DNA from: Streptomyces sp. NBC_01478
GTDB lineage: Bacteria; Actinomycetota; Actinomycetes; Streptomycetales; Streptomycetaceae
Assembly (NCBI RefSeq): GCF_036227225.1
Contig: NZ_CP109444.1
Coordinates: forward strand, 5,499,501-5,563,500
Direction of reading: 5' to 3'
DNA: 64,000 bases
Of this stretch, positions 1-7,838 are shown piece after piece. Position 1 is the stretch's first letter. Each line of letters starts with the position of its first letter. The notes under the pieces are model-generated. The model was given only the letters and a program-made list of their open reading frames with translations, was not told the DNA's origin and ran no database searches. The position numbers were made by a program, and so were the translations under genes.

Positions 1-1
1 C

Positions 2-508
2 GCGTTGACCCTGGCGGGCCTCTGCGGCGACCAGCTCCTCGGCACACTGCAACAGGTCCTGGAGCACGAGCGCGCCGACGACGAGATCTTCGCGACGCTC
101 TGCACGGTCGACATCGCCCCCGACGGCCGCCGCGCGGGCCTCTGCCTGGCCGGCCACCCGTCCCCGCTGCTCGCCCGCCCCGGCCGCCCGGCCGAACTTC
201 TCCCCTACGACAACAACGGCCCCGCCCTCGGCCTGCTCCCCGGCGCCCGCTGGCCGCGGATGCAGGTGGAACTGGGCGCGGAGTGGAGCCTGATGCTCTA
301 CACGGACGGCCTGATCGAGGGCCGGATCGGCGAGGGCCGCCGCGAACGGCTCGGCCAGGACGGCATGGTGGCGATGGTCCGCCGCCAACTGGCCGAGGGC
401 CTGCGGGGCGAGGAACTGCTCCGGGCGGCGGTGAACGAGGTCCGCGACCTCAACGGCGGCGAGCTGACGGACGACGTGGCGGTGCTGATGCTGGACCGGA
501 CGCCGTAA
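2..508 (+). CDS. C-terminal part of a PP2C/SpoIIE-type serine phosphatase (cut by window edge)
   Basis: The frame runs in from the left edge, so only about 168 C-terminal residues are visible and the true start is outside the window. They match the second half of a SpoIIE/RsbU-like PP2C fold: LAGHPSPLL, then LYTDGLIEGR with a metal-binding Asp-Gly, then a terminal LTDDVAVLML whose Asp pair would bind manganese. In Streptomyces such domains usually follow PAS, GAF or membrane sensor modules and dephosphorylate anti-anti-sigma factors. The sensor half cannot be seen here. The gene converges on the DUF2516 gene 35 bases downstream. Confidence 0.85.
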   Translation, partial: ALTLAGLCGDQLLGTLQQVLEHERADDEIFATLCTVDIAPDGRRAGLCLAGHPSPLLARPGRPAELLPYDNNGPALGLLPGARWPRMQVELGAEWSLMLYTDGLIEGRIGEGRRERLGQDGMVAMVRRQLAEGLRGEELLRAAVNEVRDLNGGELTDDVAVLMLDRTP

Positions 509-543
509 CCCGGGCTTCTCGGCCGTAGGGCTGGGTGTTTGTT

Positions 544-894
544 TCAGCGGCCGCCGTTGTACGGGCCGTAGGGGCCGTCGCTGCTGGAGCCGCCGGAGCG
601 GCGGCCTCCGCCACCCGAGACCTGCTTCACCGCGGGGCGGACGTCCACGATGTAGACGATGCTCGCGACCGCGCCGGCGATGGGCAGCATCGCCAGGACC
701 GAGAACAGGTAGCTCACCACGAGGGTGATGCCGAGGATGATCAGCCAGAAGACCTTGTTCTGCTTGTTCGCGGCGCGGAAGGCGTCCTCGCGCCGGAACG
801 CGGCGTCGGCCAGCCCGAAGGCGGCCAGGCCCATGAGGAGAATCTTCAGGAGCCCCATGAACCCCGCGAAGCCCAACACCAGAATGCTGCTCAC
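544..894 (-). CDS. DUF2516 family membrane protein
   Basis: A 116-residue integral membrane protein with two hydrophobic stretches (about residues 4-27 and 47-78) around a charged RREDAFRAANKQNK loop, then a Gly/Ser/Tyr-rich tail. The loop and overall pattern are typical of actinobacterial DUF2516; no biochemical role is known. The GTG at 894 is chosen because AAGGAG lies 7 bases upstream and family members begin just before the first membrane segment; a longer frame extends to 951. It is separated by about 100 bases from the HbhA-like gene on the same strand and may be read through from it. Confidence 0.8.
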   Translation of the reverse strand: MSSILVLGFAGFMGLLKILLMGLAAFGLADAAFRREDAFRAANKQNKVFWLIILGITLVVSYLFSVLAMLPIAGAVASIVYIVDVRPAVKQVSGGGGRRSGGSSSDGPYGPYNGGR

Positions 895-998
895 AGCCCG
901 CTCCTTCCCGACATCTACGCCGCCACCGTACCCGTAGAACGGGCCGGGCATCCCGAAGGTGCCCGGCCCGTATCCGTATCCGTCTCCGTGCTCGCGCC

Positions 999-1667
999 CT
1001 ACTTGGCGGGCGGAGTCGTCTTCTTGGCGGTGGTCTTGCGGGCCGCCGGAGCCTTCTTCGCGGCGGGCTTCGGGGCGGGCTTCTTCGCCGGAGCGGCCGC
1101 GGCGGGGGCCGGAGCGGGCTCGGCGGCCTTCACCACGACGGGCTCGGCGACCGGCTCGGGGTCGGGCTCGACCGCGACGGCCAGCTCCTCGATCTCGTCG
1201 GCGGCCTCGCCGCGCCAGGTCTTCACGGCCTGCTCGCCGTGCTCGGCGACCTTCTCGTACGTCTCGCGGGCCTTGACGGCGTACTCGGCGGCGACGCCGA
1301 CCCCGCGCAGCGCGAAGTCCTGGGCGGACTCGCCGAACTTCTTCAGGTCGGCGTCGAACGTGCTGCCGAGCTTCTTGAGGTCGCCGTCGAGGCTGGTGAT
1401 GAAGTCGTTGACCTTGGTCTGGAAGGTCTCCTGCGCCTCCTTGGCCTTGGCACCGGCCTCCTTGGCACGGGCGGCGGCCTTCTCCTGCACGGCCTTCGGG
1501 TCGGTGCCGCGCACGGCGTCGATCCGGGCCGGCGCCTCGGCACGCAACTGCTCGACCAGGCCGGGCACCTTCTTGGCCTGCTGGAGCGCGAGGTCGGCGG
1601 TGCCGGCGGCGAAGTAGAGGGGGGTGGGGTCGCTCAGGGTCTTGCGCAGGTCATCGGTGATGGCCAT
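999..1667 (-). CDS. heparin-binding haemagglutinin (HbhA)-like protein
   Basis: A 222-residue helical protein. It opens with a PTPLYFAAGTADLALQQAKK segment like that of mycobacterial HbhA, continues through a long Ala/Lys/Glu coiled-coil-prone middle, and ends in a low-complexity tail of PAKK, KKAPAARK and KTTAKK blocks. The basic tail in the mycobacterial protein binds heparin and DNA; in Streptomyces the role is unproven and may be structural or envelope-related. The ATG at 1667 has GGGAGG upstream. It lies 55 bases behind the Xre gene on the same strand, so the two are probably cotranscribed. Confidence 0.8.
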   Translation of the reverse strand: MAITDDLRKTLSDPTPLYFAAGTADLALQQAKKVPGLVEQLRAEAPARIDAVRGTDPKAVQEKAAARAKEAGAKAKEAQETFQTKVNDFITSLDGDLKKLGSTFDADLKKFGESAQDFALRGVGVAAEYAVKARETYEKVAEHGEQAVKTWRGEAADEIEELAVAVEPDPEPVAEPVVVKAAEPAPAPAAAAPAKKPAPKPAAKKAPAARKTTAKKTTPPAK

Positions 1668-1722
1668 GGTGATGGTCCTCCCGGTTGCTATCAGCTGAGG
1701 GTTTTGTGTTGTACGTCCGCGG

Positions 1723-2220
1723 TCATCCGGCCGTCTTGTGCTGCTCGGTGCTCTTGTCGCCGTCACCGTCACCGTCGCCCTGACCGGCCGTCCGATCCCG
1801 CGGTCCGGCGTCGCTCGGTTCCGTGCCGTCGGTCACGCCTGGGTCGCTCGCCTCGTCCCCGTCGGCGATCTCGAAACCGTTCTCCTTGCGGAAGGACACG
1901 TAGATCTGAAGCAGCACCTGCTTCTGCCGTTCGGTGAGCGTGGGATCGGCGAGGATGACGGCACGCGTCTCGACCTCGTCCCGGTCCCGCTCGGCGTCGA
2001 GGATGCCGGCCCGCACGTACAGCGTCTCGGCGGAGATCCGCAGCGCCTTGGCGACCTGCTGCAACACCTCCGCGCTCGGCTTGCGCAGCCCGCGCTCGAT
2101 CTGACTCAGATACGGATTCGACACCCCGGCGGCATCGGCGAGCTGCCGCAGGGAGAGCTGCGCGTTGCGCCGCTGCTCGCGCAGATACTCGCCTAGATTG
2201 CCGACGTTGAGCGTTGCCAT
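1723..2220 (-). CDS. Xre-family HTH transcriptional regulator
   Basis: A 165-residue protein with an N-terminal Cro/C1-type helix-turn-helix at about residues 8-65 (LREQRRNAQLSLRQLADAAG, then VSNPYLSQIERG as the recognition region), followed by a segment ending ADPTLTERQKQVLLQIYVSF. The C-terminal 40 residues are an acidic low-complexity tail. The ATG at 2220 is preferred over an upstream in-frame start because TAGAGG lies just before it and the conserved domain starts there. It precedes the HbhA-like gene in the same direction; a perfect 9+9 palindrome upstream (2251-2270) suggests autoregulation. Confidence 0.85.
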   Translation of the reverse strand: MATLNVGNLGEYLREQRRNAQLSLRQLADAAGVSNPYLSQIERGLRKPSAEVLQQVAKALRISAETLYVRAGILDAERDRDEVETRAVILADPTLTERQKQVLLQIYVSFRKENGFEIADGDEASDPGVTDGTEPSDAGPRDRTAGQGDGDGDGDKSTEQHKTAG

Positions 2221-2250
2221 GCCTCTACCCTGCACCACCCCCGCTAACTA

Positions 2251-2270
2251 TTGCAAGCACCTGCTTGCAA
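2251..2270. promoter_or_regulatory. Palindromic operator candidate upstream of the Xre gene
   Basis: TTGCAAGCA-CC-TGCTTGCAA is a perfect inverted repeat with 9-bp arms and a 2-bp spacer, 30 bases upstream of the Xre start codon. On the minus strand TTGCAA could be a -35-like element and TAGTTA, just after the palindrome, a -10-like element. Position and symmetry fit an autoregulatory Xre dimer site; this is inference. Confidence 0.6.
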
Positions 2271-2327
2271 AAGTGCGCCATGCCACTCGTCGGGGTGACG
2301 CTCGCGGCAATGGCGCTCGGCGGGCGG

Positions 2328-2509
2328 TCAGGATGGCTGGACATGATCGAAGAGGGCGAGGGCCTCGGCGGGGTCCGGGCTCACAAGGCGTTCCAGACCG
2401 GCCGTCGTGATCTTCGCCCACCCGCCGGCCCGTGCCCACATCCGCTCCTCGAAGGCACGGACGGTCTCGTCCAGGTCTCCGGTGTCGGCGACGGCGACGG
2501 ACTCGCCGA
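2328..2509 (-). pseudogene. C-terminal fragment of the FAD monooxygenase split by the transposon
   Basis: Read on the minus strand from the left transposon junction, this encodes GESVAVADTGDLDETVRAF and continues for about 60 residues to a TGA at 2328-2330, with the DLDETVRAFEERM pattern typical of the last helices of FAD-dependent aromatic-hydroxylase-type monooxygenases. It has no start of its own. Joined to codon 315 of the N-terminal fragment at 15946, counting one GCCGA copy, the frame is continuous and gives 373 residues, a normal family length. The gene was therefore intact before insertion and is broken by a single event. Confidence 0.93.
2505..2509. repeat. Left copy of the 5-bp target-site duplication (GCCGA)
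   Basis: GCCGA immediately precedes the left transposon terminus at 2510. An identical GCCGA follows the right terminus at 15946-15950. A 5-bp duplication is the known signature of Tn7-family and Tn5053-family insertion. Confidence 0.95.
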
Positions 2510-2617
2510 TGTCCTGTCTCTGTGATGTCCGGGCAGTCTCGGAGATCTCCGGGCATCTGAGCTGGCGTCTCAGTCATCTCCGGGCATTTAGTGGGGTGTC
2601 TCGGTCTTCTCCGGGTA
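2510..2617. repeat. Left transposon end with four direct TnsB-site-like repeats
   Basis: After the terminal TGTCCTG, four copies of a roughly 20-bp unit run in the same direction, beginning GTCTC at 2516, 2536, 2567 and 2598 and ending in (T)CCGGGCA (the last in CCGGGTA). The first two are head-to-tail without a gap; the others are spaced by 11 bases. In Tn7 such repeats are TnsB binding sites, and that role is inferred here. Confidence 0.88.
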
Positions 2618-2676
2618 CGCCGCTGAGGCTGTGCCTACGGTCGTCGTGGCTGGTCGGCGTAGTACCGGAGGCCCGG

Positions 2677-3459
2677 ATGGATGCGTGTGAGGTGTCAGCG
2701 GAGGACGTCGAGCTGGAGTACGTCAGCGCGGGCGGGGTCCGTGAGCGCGGGCCGCTGGGGTGTCTGTGGTCGGTCCGGTTCGAGTCGGTACGGCCCGAGC
2801 GCCGGTTTCCGGCTTTCCGGGGGCAGGGCAACTGGTGCGGCTGGTACTGGTCGGCGACGTGTGGCGGGCATGTGGGCTACGAGTCGTGGCTGGAGCGCGA
2901 TCACCTGATGCTGCTGGACTTCGACCCGCTGGTGACAGGCATGTCCTCACAGCCGTTCCGGCTGTCCTGGGCGGAGCCGGGACGGAAGCGGGTGCGGCAC
3001 ACGCCGGACTTCTTCGTCCGCCGGGCCGACGGCACGGCCCTGGTGGTGGACGTGCGCCCTGATGAGCGGATCGAGCCGCAGGACGCGGTGAAGTTCGCGG
3101 TGACCGCGGCGGCTTGCCGGTCGGTGGGCTGGGACTTCGCCCGGGTGGGGACGCCGAATGCGGTGCTGATGGCGAACGTGCGGTGGCTGGCCGGCTACCG
3201 GCATCCGCGGGTACACCACCCTGACGTCGCCGATCGCCTCGTGGAGATATTCGCTGACGGCGCCGGTCTACTGGACGGGGCTCGGAGAGTGGGTGATCAG
3301 ATCGCGGTGCTGCCGGTGCTGTTCCACCTGCTCTGGCGCCGGATTCTGACCACGGACTTGGAGAGCGGCCTGCTGTCGGCGGACACGCAGGTCCGGCACG
3401 GTGAAGTGCGGGAGGGAGGCAGGGATGCCGTCGCGTCCGCGGCTGCTGCGTGCGGGTGA
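2677..3459 (+). CDS. TnsA-like heteromeric transposase endonuclease subunit
   Basis: A 260-residue restriction-endonuclease-fold protein. Residues 67-81 (GYESWLERDHLMLLD) hold the acidic helix expected for the first catalytic residue, residues 109-113 (TPDFF) the Asp, and residues 123-128 (VVDVRP) the strand that carries the (D/E/Q)-x-K pair in Tn7 TnsA. Here it reads Asp125-Val-Arg127, Arg replacing Lys. In Tn7, TnsA cuts the 5' ends of the element so that it moves by cut-and-paste. ATG 2677 is chosen for GGAGG at 2667-2671. The 3' end overlaps tnsB by 35 bases, which implies coupled translation. The last 30 or so residues are poorly conserved. Confidence 0.88.
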   Translation: MDACEVSAEDVELEYVSAGGVRERGPLGCLWSVRFESVRPERRFPAFRGQGNWCGWYWSATCGGHVGYESWLERDHLMLLDFDPLVTGMSSQPFRLSWAEPGRKRVRHTPDFFVRRADGTALVVDVRPDERIEPQDAVKFAVTAAACRSVGWDFARVGTPNAVLMANVRWLAGYRHPRVHHPDVADRLVEIFADGAGLLDGARRVGDQIAVLPVLFHLLWRRILTTDLESGLLSADTQVRHGEVREGGRDAVASAAAACG

Positions 3460-5512
3460 CTTGGTTCGCTTCGGCGGACGGCTGCATACGGTCGCCGCGT
3501 TGGAGGGGACTGCGGTCCGGCTGGTCGACGAGGGCCAGTCAGCGAGCGTGGTGATGCTGGCCCATCTGCTGTCCTCCAACGGCTTCGAAGTGGTCACACC
3601 GGCCTCGGTGCGGACGGTCGTCCCACCGGCTGGAGCCCTGGAAGGACTCCCAGCCAGGGCGGTTGAGCGGGCCGAGTGGTGGCAGCGGCACCTGGTGGAG
3701 ATGCTCACCGGGAGGCCCCTGGACGATCCACACGGCCCGGTGAAGCCCGAGTACGACCCGGCAGTCTGGTCCCTGCGTCAGCGGGAACTGGCGAAGGCCG
3801 CCGAGCTGGCGGCGGCGGGGACGGCGGCGTCGCTGACCGTCCTACAGGACATGCGGGCCCGGTTCGAGCGGGAGGGAGTACTCGGGCTGGTCGACCCGCG
3901 GCTGCGGACCGTCTCGGACGGCACGGGCCGCACCGACCGGCGGGTAGTCGAGGCTCTTCGGAAGATCGTGGACGAGCAGACCGACCGGTCCACGGTCTCC
4001 GCGCAGGTGCTGCGGCGCCGAATGGAACGCCTCCTGGAGGCCGAACACGGCCCTGGAGTGGTGCCACTGCCGTCGCGGGCGACGTTCTACCGGCTGCTGA
4101 ATGCGGTCAGCTTCGGGCGGCACACGTTGGGCTCGGCCCGCACCCGCCGCTCGCTGGCCAAGCAGCCGGACGGCATGTTCGGCCAGCTCACCGCGGCCCG
4201 GCCGGGCGAGGTGATGGAGATCGACTCGACTCCGCTGGACGTGCTGGTCGTTCACGACGACGGCACGGTGGACAGCGTCGAACTGACCGGCATCGTCGAC
4301 ATCGCGACCCGCACGCTGGCCGCAGCGGTGCTGCGGCCGTCGACGAAGGCGGTGGACGCAGCACTGCTGCTGGCCCGGGCGATGACGCCGGAGCCGATGC
4401 GCCCAGGCTGGGCGGACGCCCTGCGAATGTCCCGCTCGGTGCTGCCGCACACCTCGCTCATGGCGCTGGACGAACGGCTGGCCCAGGCGGCAGCCGTCCC
4501 CGTGATCACGCCGGAGACGATCGTCTGCGACCGAGGCAAGGCCTTTATCTCTGACACGTTCCGCTCGGCCTGCCAATCGCTGGGCATCTCCTTCCAGCCC
4601 GCCCACCCCGATACCCCGACGGACAAGCCGCACATCGAGAAGACGCTGGGCTCGGTGGCCACGATGTTCGTCCAGCACGTTGCTGGCCACAAGGGACGCA
4701 GCACCGAACACCGCGGCGCCCATCCAGCCGCAGAGGCGGTCTGGACGATCCACCAGCTCCAGGAGTTGTTGCAGGAGTGGATCGTCCACTGGCAGAACCG
4801 GCCGCACGACGGGCTGCGGGATCCGCTGATGCCCGGGAAGGCGTTGAGTCCGAACGAGAAGTACGCCGCGTTGGTCGCGGCGGCCGGGCACGTCCCGGTC
4901 GCGCTCAGCCCAGATGAGTACATCGAGCTGTTGCCCCGGCACTGGCGGACCATCAACTCCTACGGGATCCGCATCAACCACCGCACCTACGACAGCACGG
5001 AGTTGAACCCCTTCCGTCGGCAGCCCTCCGGGATGGGCCCTGACGGTCGGAGCTGGGAGGTCCACTACGACCCCTATGACATCTCCCGCGTCTGGGTACG
5101 CAACCACCGCCAAGGCAGCTGGATCACCGCTGTCTGGCGGCATCTTCGCACCGCACCGACGCCCATGGGCGAACTGGCCTGGGACCATGCCCGCCGCATT
5201 CTGGCCCGGCGCGGCACCGATCCTGTCAGCGAGGAGGAGATTGCCCAGGCCGCCCTCGCGCTGCTGGATCGGGCCAGCGACGGACCACAAGAGTCCGCGG
5301 CCATGCCGGCGGAGCCAAAGCGGGGCAGTCGCAGGGATCACAAGGTCGCCGCCCGCACCCGCACCACCAGTGCGCCCAACCGGCCCTGGACGTCCCCGGA
5401 CCCACCCGAGTCCGGCAAGGACGACACCGGCGAAGGCGCAGACGACGAACTCGCCGACGTCATCCCGCTGGAGATCTTCGACGCCCGAAAGGAGGCCGAA
5501 CGATGGTGGTGA
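3425..5512 (+). CDS. TnsB/TniA-like DDE transposase (rve integrase core, Mu transposase C-terminal)
   Basis: A 695-residue transposase. Helix-turn-helix regions occupy about residues 115-235, the retroviral-integrase-type core about 255-480, and a Mu-type beta-barrel C-terminal region about 490-610. The catalytic triad is visible: Asp267 in MEIDSTPLD, Asp369 in VCDRGKAF and Glu405 in KPHIEKTLG. It cuts and joins the 3' ends of the element and should bind the GTCTC-N10-CCGGGCA repeats at both ends. ATG 3425 is preceded by GGGAGG; an in-frame start at 3401 lacks such a site. The gene overlaps tnsA upstream and the tnsC start by 10 bases downstream. The terminal 90 residues are charged and variable, probably the TnsC contact region. 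Confidence 0.93.
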   Translation: MPSRPRLLRAGDLVRFGGRLHTVAALEGTAVRLVDEGQSASVVMLAHLLSSNGFEVVTPASVRTVVPPAGALEGLPARAVERAEWWQRHLVEMLTGRPLDDPHGPVKPEYDPAVWSLRQRELAKAAELAAAGTAASLTVLQDMRARFEREGVLGLVDPRLRTVSDGTGRTDRRVVEALRKIVDEQTDRSTVSAQVLRRRMERLLEAEHGPGVVPLPSRATFYRLLNAVSFGRHTLGSARTRRSLAKQPDGMFGQLTAARPGEVMEIDSTPLDVLVVHDDGTVDSVELTGIVDIATRTLAAAVLRPSTKAVDAALLLARAMTPEPMRPGWADALRMSRSVLPHTSLMALDERLAQAAAVPVITPETIVCDRGKAFISDTFRSACQSLGISFQPAHPDTPTDKPHIEKTLGSVATMFVQHVAGHKGRSTEHRGAHPAAEAVWTIHQLQELLQEWIVHWQNRPHDGLRDPLMPGKALSPNEKYAALVAAAGHVPVALSPDEYIELLPRHWRTINSYGIRINHRTYDSTELNPFRRQPSGMGPDGRSWEVHYDPYDISRVWVRNHRQGSWITAVWRHLRTAPTPMGELAWDHARRILARRGTDPVSEEEIAQAALALLDRASDGPQESAAMPAEPKRGSRRDHKVAARTRTTSAPNRPWTSPDPPESGKDDTGEGADDELADVIPLEIFDARKEAERWW

Positions 5513-6552
5513 AACCGCCCGAGCCGGACGAAGACGACCCCGCCGGGGAACCACGCACCGACCCGTCCACCACGCTCGCCGGGTGGCGGCACTTCGTGGA
5601 CGCCGATCCCGCCATGTTCGACCTGCTGCCCGACGACCGCTGGCAGGCGCTGGACGGGGCGCAGAGGGACGCCTACGACGAGGCTCGCATCGCCTACCAC
5701 TCCGAACTCCAGGTCGTGCGAACCTCCACGGTCAAGGAGATCGCCCACCAGGGCCGACTGCTGACCCTGCTCAACCAACGCGAACACGGGGCTCGTCGCG
5801 GACTGATCGTCTCCGGCGAGTGGACCACCGGCAAGACAACCGCCCTCAAGCAGCTCGCTCGCCTCCATGAGCTGCGCGTCCGACAACGCTATCCGGGCAG
5901 CGGCCGCATCCCGGTCGTCTACATCACCGCTCCTCCCCGCGGCTCACCCCGCAAGCTGGCGATGGAGTTCGCCCGGTTCCTCGGCCTGCCGGTCATCACG
6001 CCTCGGCACAACACCACCGACGTCACCAGCGCGGTCTGCCAAGTACTGATCGAGGCCCGGACGGACCTGGTGCTGGTCGACGAAATCCATCTGATGAATC
6101 ACGCAACGATCGCGGGTGAGGAGCTGTCGGACCATCTCAAGTACTTCACCGAGCACCTGCCCGCCACGTTCGTATATGCCGGGATCAACGTCGAACACTC
6201 CGGGCTGTTCGTCGGAATCCGCGGCAGTCAGCTCGCCGGCCGCTGCGTGCTCATCCGCACCGGCCCCTTCCCGCTCAACGCCGAATGGCGGTCGCTGGTG
6301 GCCAGCCTGGAGGGCACCTTACGGCTGCAGCAGCACGAACCCGGGACACTTGTGCGACTGTCGAAGTATCTCCACCAGCGCACCGGCGGCATGATCGGAA
6401 GCCTCTCCCACCTGATCCGCGCCGCAGCCGTCACCGCCATCCTGGACGGCAGCGAGCGCATCACCCGCTCCGCCCTGACCACGATCCGCATCGACCACAG
6501 CAGCGAATCCACTCAGTCCGGCAAGCCCACTCCTCGGAGATCCGCTGGATGA
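5503..6552 (+). CDS. TnsC/TniB-like AAA+ ATPase, transposition regulator
   Basis: A 349-residue AAA+ ATPase. Walker A is GEWTTGKT at residues 105-112, Walker B is LVLVDE at 189-194, and an IRGSQLAGR segment follows in the sensor/arginine-finger region. In Tn7-like and Tn5053-like elements this protein assembles on target DNA, links the TniQ target selector to TnsAB and gives target immunity. The ATG lies inside the last codons of tnsB (ERWW-stop) and the TGA overlaps the tniQ ATG, so A-B-C-Q is one tightly coupled operon. The first 60 residues are acidic and Pro-rich, a likely docking tail. Confidence 0.92.
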   Translation: MVVKPPEPDEDDPAGEPRTDPSTTLAGWRHFVDADPAMFDLLPDDRWQALDGAQRDAYDEARIAYHSELQVVRTSTVKEIAHQGRLLTLLNQREHGARRGLIVSGEWTTGKTTALKQLARLHELRVRQRYPGSGRIPVVYITAPPRGSPRKLAMEFARFLGLPVITPRHNTTDVTSAVCQVLIEARTDLVLVDEIHLMNHATIAGEELSDHLKYFTEHLPATFVYAGINVEHSGLFVGIRGSQLAGRCVLIRTGPFPLNAEWRSLVASLEGTLRLQQHEPGTLVRLSKYLHQRTGGMIGSLSHLIRAAAVTAILDGSERITRSALTTIRIDHSSESTQSGKPTPRRSAG

Positions 6553-7460
6553 CCACTCCCTTCCGGCCTGTGATCTTCCGGCCGCTGCCCCGGTCACTCC
6601 CTCCGTTCCCGAACGAGACCCTGCAGTCGTACTGCCAGCGGCTGGCCCACGCCAACCGCATTCCCGCAGAACGTCTCCACACCCCTTCACTCTGGCTGGC
6701 GCACGACGGCGACTCCGTCACCGCGCTTCTGCGGCGTCTGACGATCCTCACCGGCCTGTCCCGGGAGACGTTCTGGCACGCGCTGCCGGAACTGCGCTGG
6801 AGACACGAGCACGGCATGAGCCCCCTGGGCCGCTCCCTGCCGCCGGTCGTGTCCATGCGTCTCCGTCCGCGCTGGGCCTGCCGACGGTGCACGGCCACCC
6901 GAACGCCAGGCCAGCACGTCATGACCTGGGTGCCGATCTACACCCACATCTGCCTCCAGCACAGGCTCTGGATCGGCGAAGCCGTCGCTGTCACGCGCGA
7001 ACAGGTCGACCTCGCGCAGATGCCGGGAGCCCTCTGGGCTCAGCGTCGCCACCACCGCCTCGTCCGACGTCATGGAGAGAGAGTCACGGCTGAGTGCTTT
7101 CGGACCGGCGGCGCCCTTTGGAAACTGTTCGCGGCGCATCACTACACGCTCGTCCCGGAGGCCCTCGGCCAGGGACTCGCCAAGCCCCGCGGCCCCTACC
7201 TGTCCTGGGGGCCACAGCTCTACGCGGCGGCCTATCCAGCGGCCGTCACGATGATGTCGCTGGTCGCCTCCCCCGCCTGGCGATCTCTCCTCGCCGAGAG
7301 CATGTTCCCCAGCGATGTCGACCGCTTCATGAAGGAGTTCACGCGACGGCTCCCACCAAGCCACCCCGCCTATGCCACCAATATGCCCGCCCTCCCCAGC
7401 AAGACCGGCGCCATGGTCCGCCGCGTCACGCAGATCCTGCGCGAGACCAAGGCCGCCTGA
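6549..7460 (+). CDS. TniQ family protein (target-selection subunit)
   Basis: A 303-residue TniQ. The N-terminal LPPFPNETLQSYCQRLAHAN block is the family hallmark. A zinc-knuckle pattern follows: Cys111-x2-Cys114 (CRRC) and Cys135-x2-His138 (CLQH). The protein is shorter than Tn7 TnsD and lacks its long C-terminal DNA-recognition part, so it resembles Tn5053/Tn402 TniQ and the short TniQ of CRISPR-linked elements. It overlaps tnsC by ATGA. With only one TniQ and no TnsE, target choice must come from this protein, from an unseen partner or from target DNA structure. The element lies inside a coding gene and not beside a tRNA or glmS. Confidence 0.9.
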   Translation: MTTPFRPVIFRPLPRSLPPFPNETLQSYCQRLAHANRIPAERLHTPSLWLAHDGDSVTALLRRLTILTGLSRETFWHALPELRWRHEHGMSPLGRSLPPVVSMRLRPRWACRRCTATRTPGQHVMTWVPIYTHICLQHRLWIGEAVAVTREQVDLAQMPGALWAQRRHHRLVRRHGERVTAECFRTGGALWKLFAAHHYTLVPEALGQGLAKPRGPYLSWGPQLYAAAYPAAVTMMSLVASPAWRSLLAESMFPSDVDRFMKEFTRRLPPSHPAYATNMPALPSKTGAMVRRVTQILRETKAA

Positions 7461-7624
7461 ATCGGGACCCGGCTGAGCATGGGCGCCTCCCTGCTCGGGA
7501 GCTCCAGCCGGGGAGCTGGATCTCCCAAAGTGCAAGGTGGGGCCTCCTCCTACCTCAAGTGGGCCCGGTTCTCGTGTAGCTACGGCAGACAGACATATAG
7601 CGGAGAGTGATGGGGCAGCCGAGT

Positions 7625-7649
7625 CTGTCGCGGTAAATGCGTACACCTC
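7625..7649 (+). repeat. 25-bp long-range inverted repeat, left copy
   Basis: The sequence starting CTGTCGCGGTAAATGCG recurs as an exact reverse complement at 9501-9525, 1.85 kb away. The pair brackets the small membrane-protein gene and the dienelactone-hydrolase-like gene. No similarity extends beyond the 25 bp on either side. Confidence 0.9.
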
Positions 7650-7691
7650 ACCTGCGGAAACGTGGCCGTTGTCCTGATGAAGCAGCCCGCC

Positions 7692-7720
7692 GCCGCAGTA
7701 AATACGCGGTTTACCGCGAC
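7692..7720. promoter_or_regulatory. 29-bp imperfect palindrome, copy 1 (GCCGC-AG-TAAAT ... GTTTA-CC-GCGAC)
   Basis: Symmetric arms GCCGC and TAAAT face GTTTA and GCGAC around a 5-base centre. An element of the same layout and length, sharing GCCGCAGTAAAT and a TTTA half, lies at 9417-9445 upstream of the DUF3800 gene. The repeated architecture suggests an operator read by one regulator at two cargo promoters. Confidence 0.55.
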
Positions 7721-7838
7721 GGACGGCCCGGCCCCTGACCAGGACGGATACCCCGCAGACGACACCTGGCCGTAGCTATACGAGAACCGAGCCAACTACT
7801 CTGGCGGCCGATCTTCTGAACCGGAAAGGGAGGCCGCC

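Larger units (their letters stand above)
7461..7838. other. 378-bp non-coding region with nested inverted repeats between tniQ and cargo
   Basis: No convincing gene. It holds three nested inverted pairs: GGTTCTCGTGTAGCTACGGC at 7567-7586 with its 19/20 complement at 7769-7788; GTCGCGGTAAA at 7628-7638 with TTTACCGCGAC at 7710-7720; and the palindrome at 7692-7720. One member of a 25-bp pair (7625-7649) and a 14-mer seen again at 11441 also lie here. It is probably a regulatory region for the following gene or the scar of a small palindromic insertion. A 71-codon minus-strand frame (7580-7795) has no supporting signal. Confidence 0.6.

Noticed and set aside
7580..7795. 71-codon minus-strand frame between tniQ and the first cargo gene
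   Set aside because: It runs through three inverted repeats, has no ribosome-binding site or domain, and its composition follows the palindromes.
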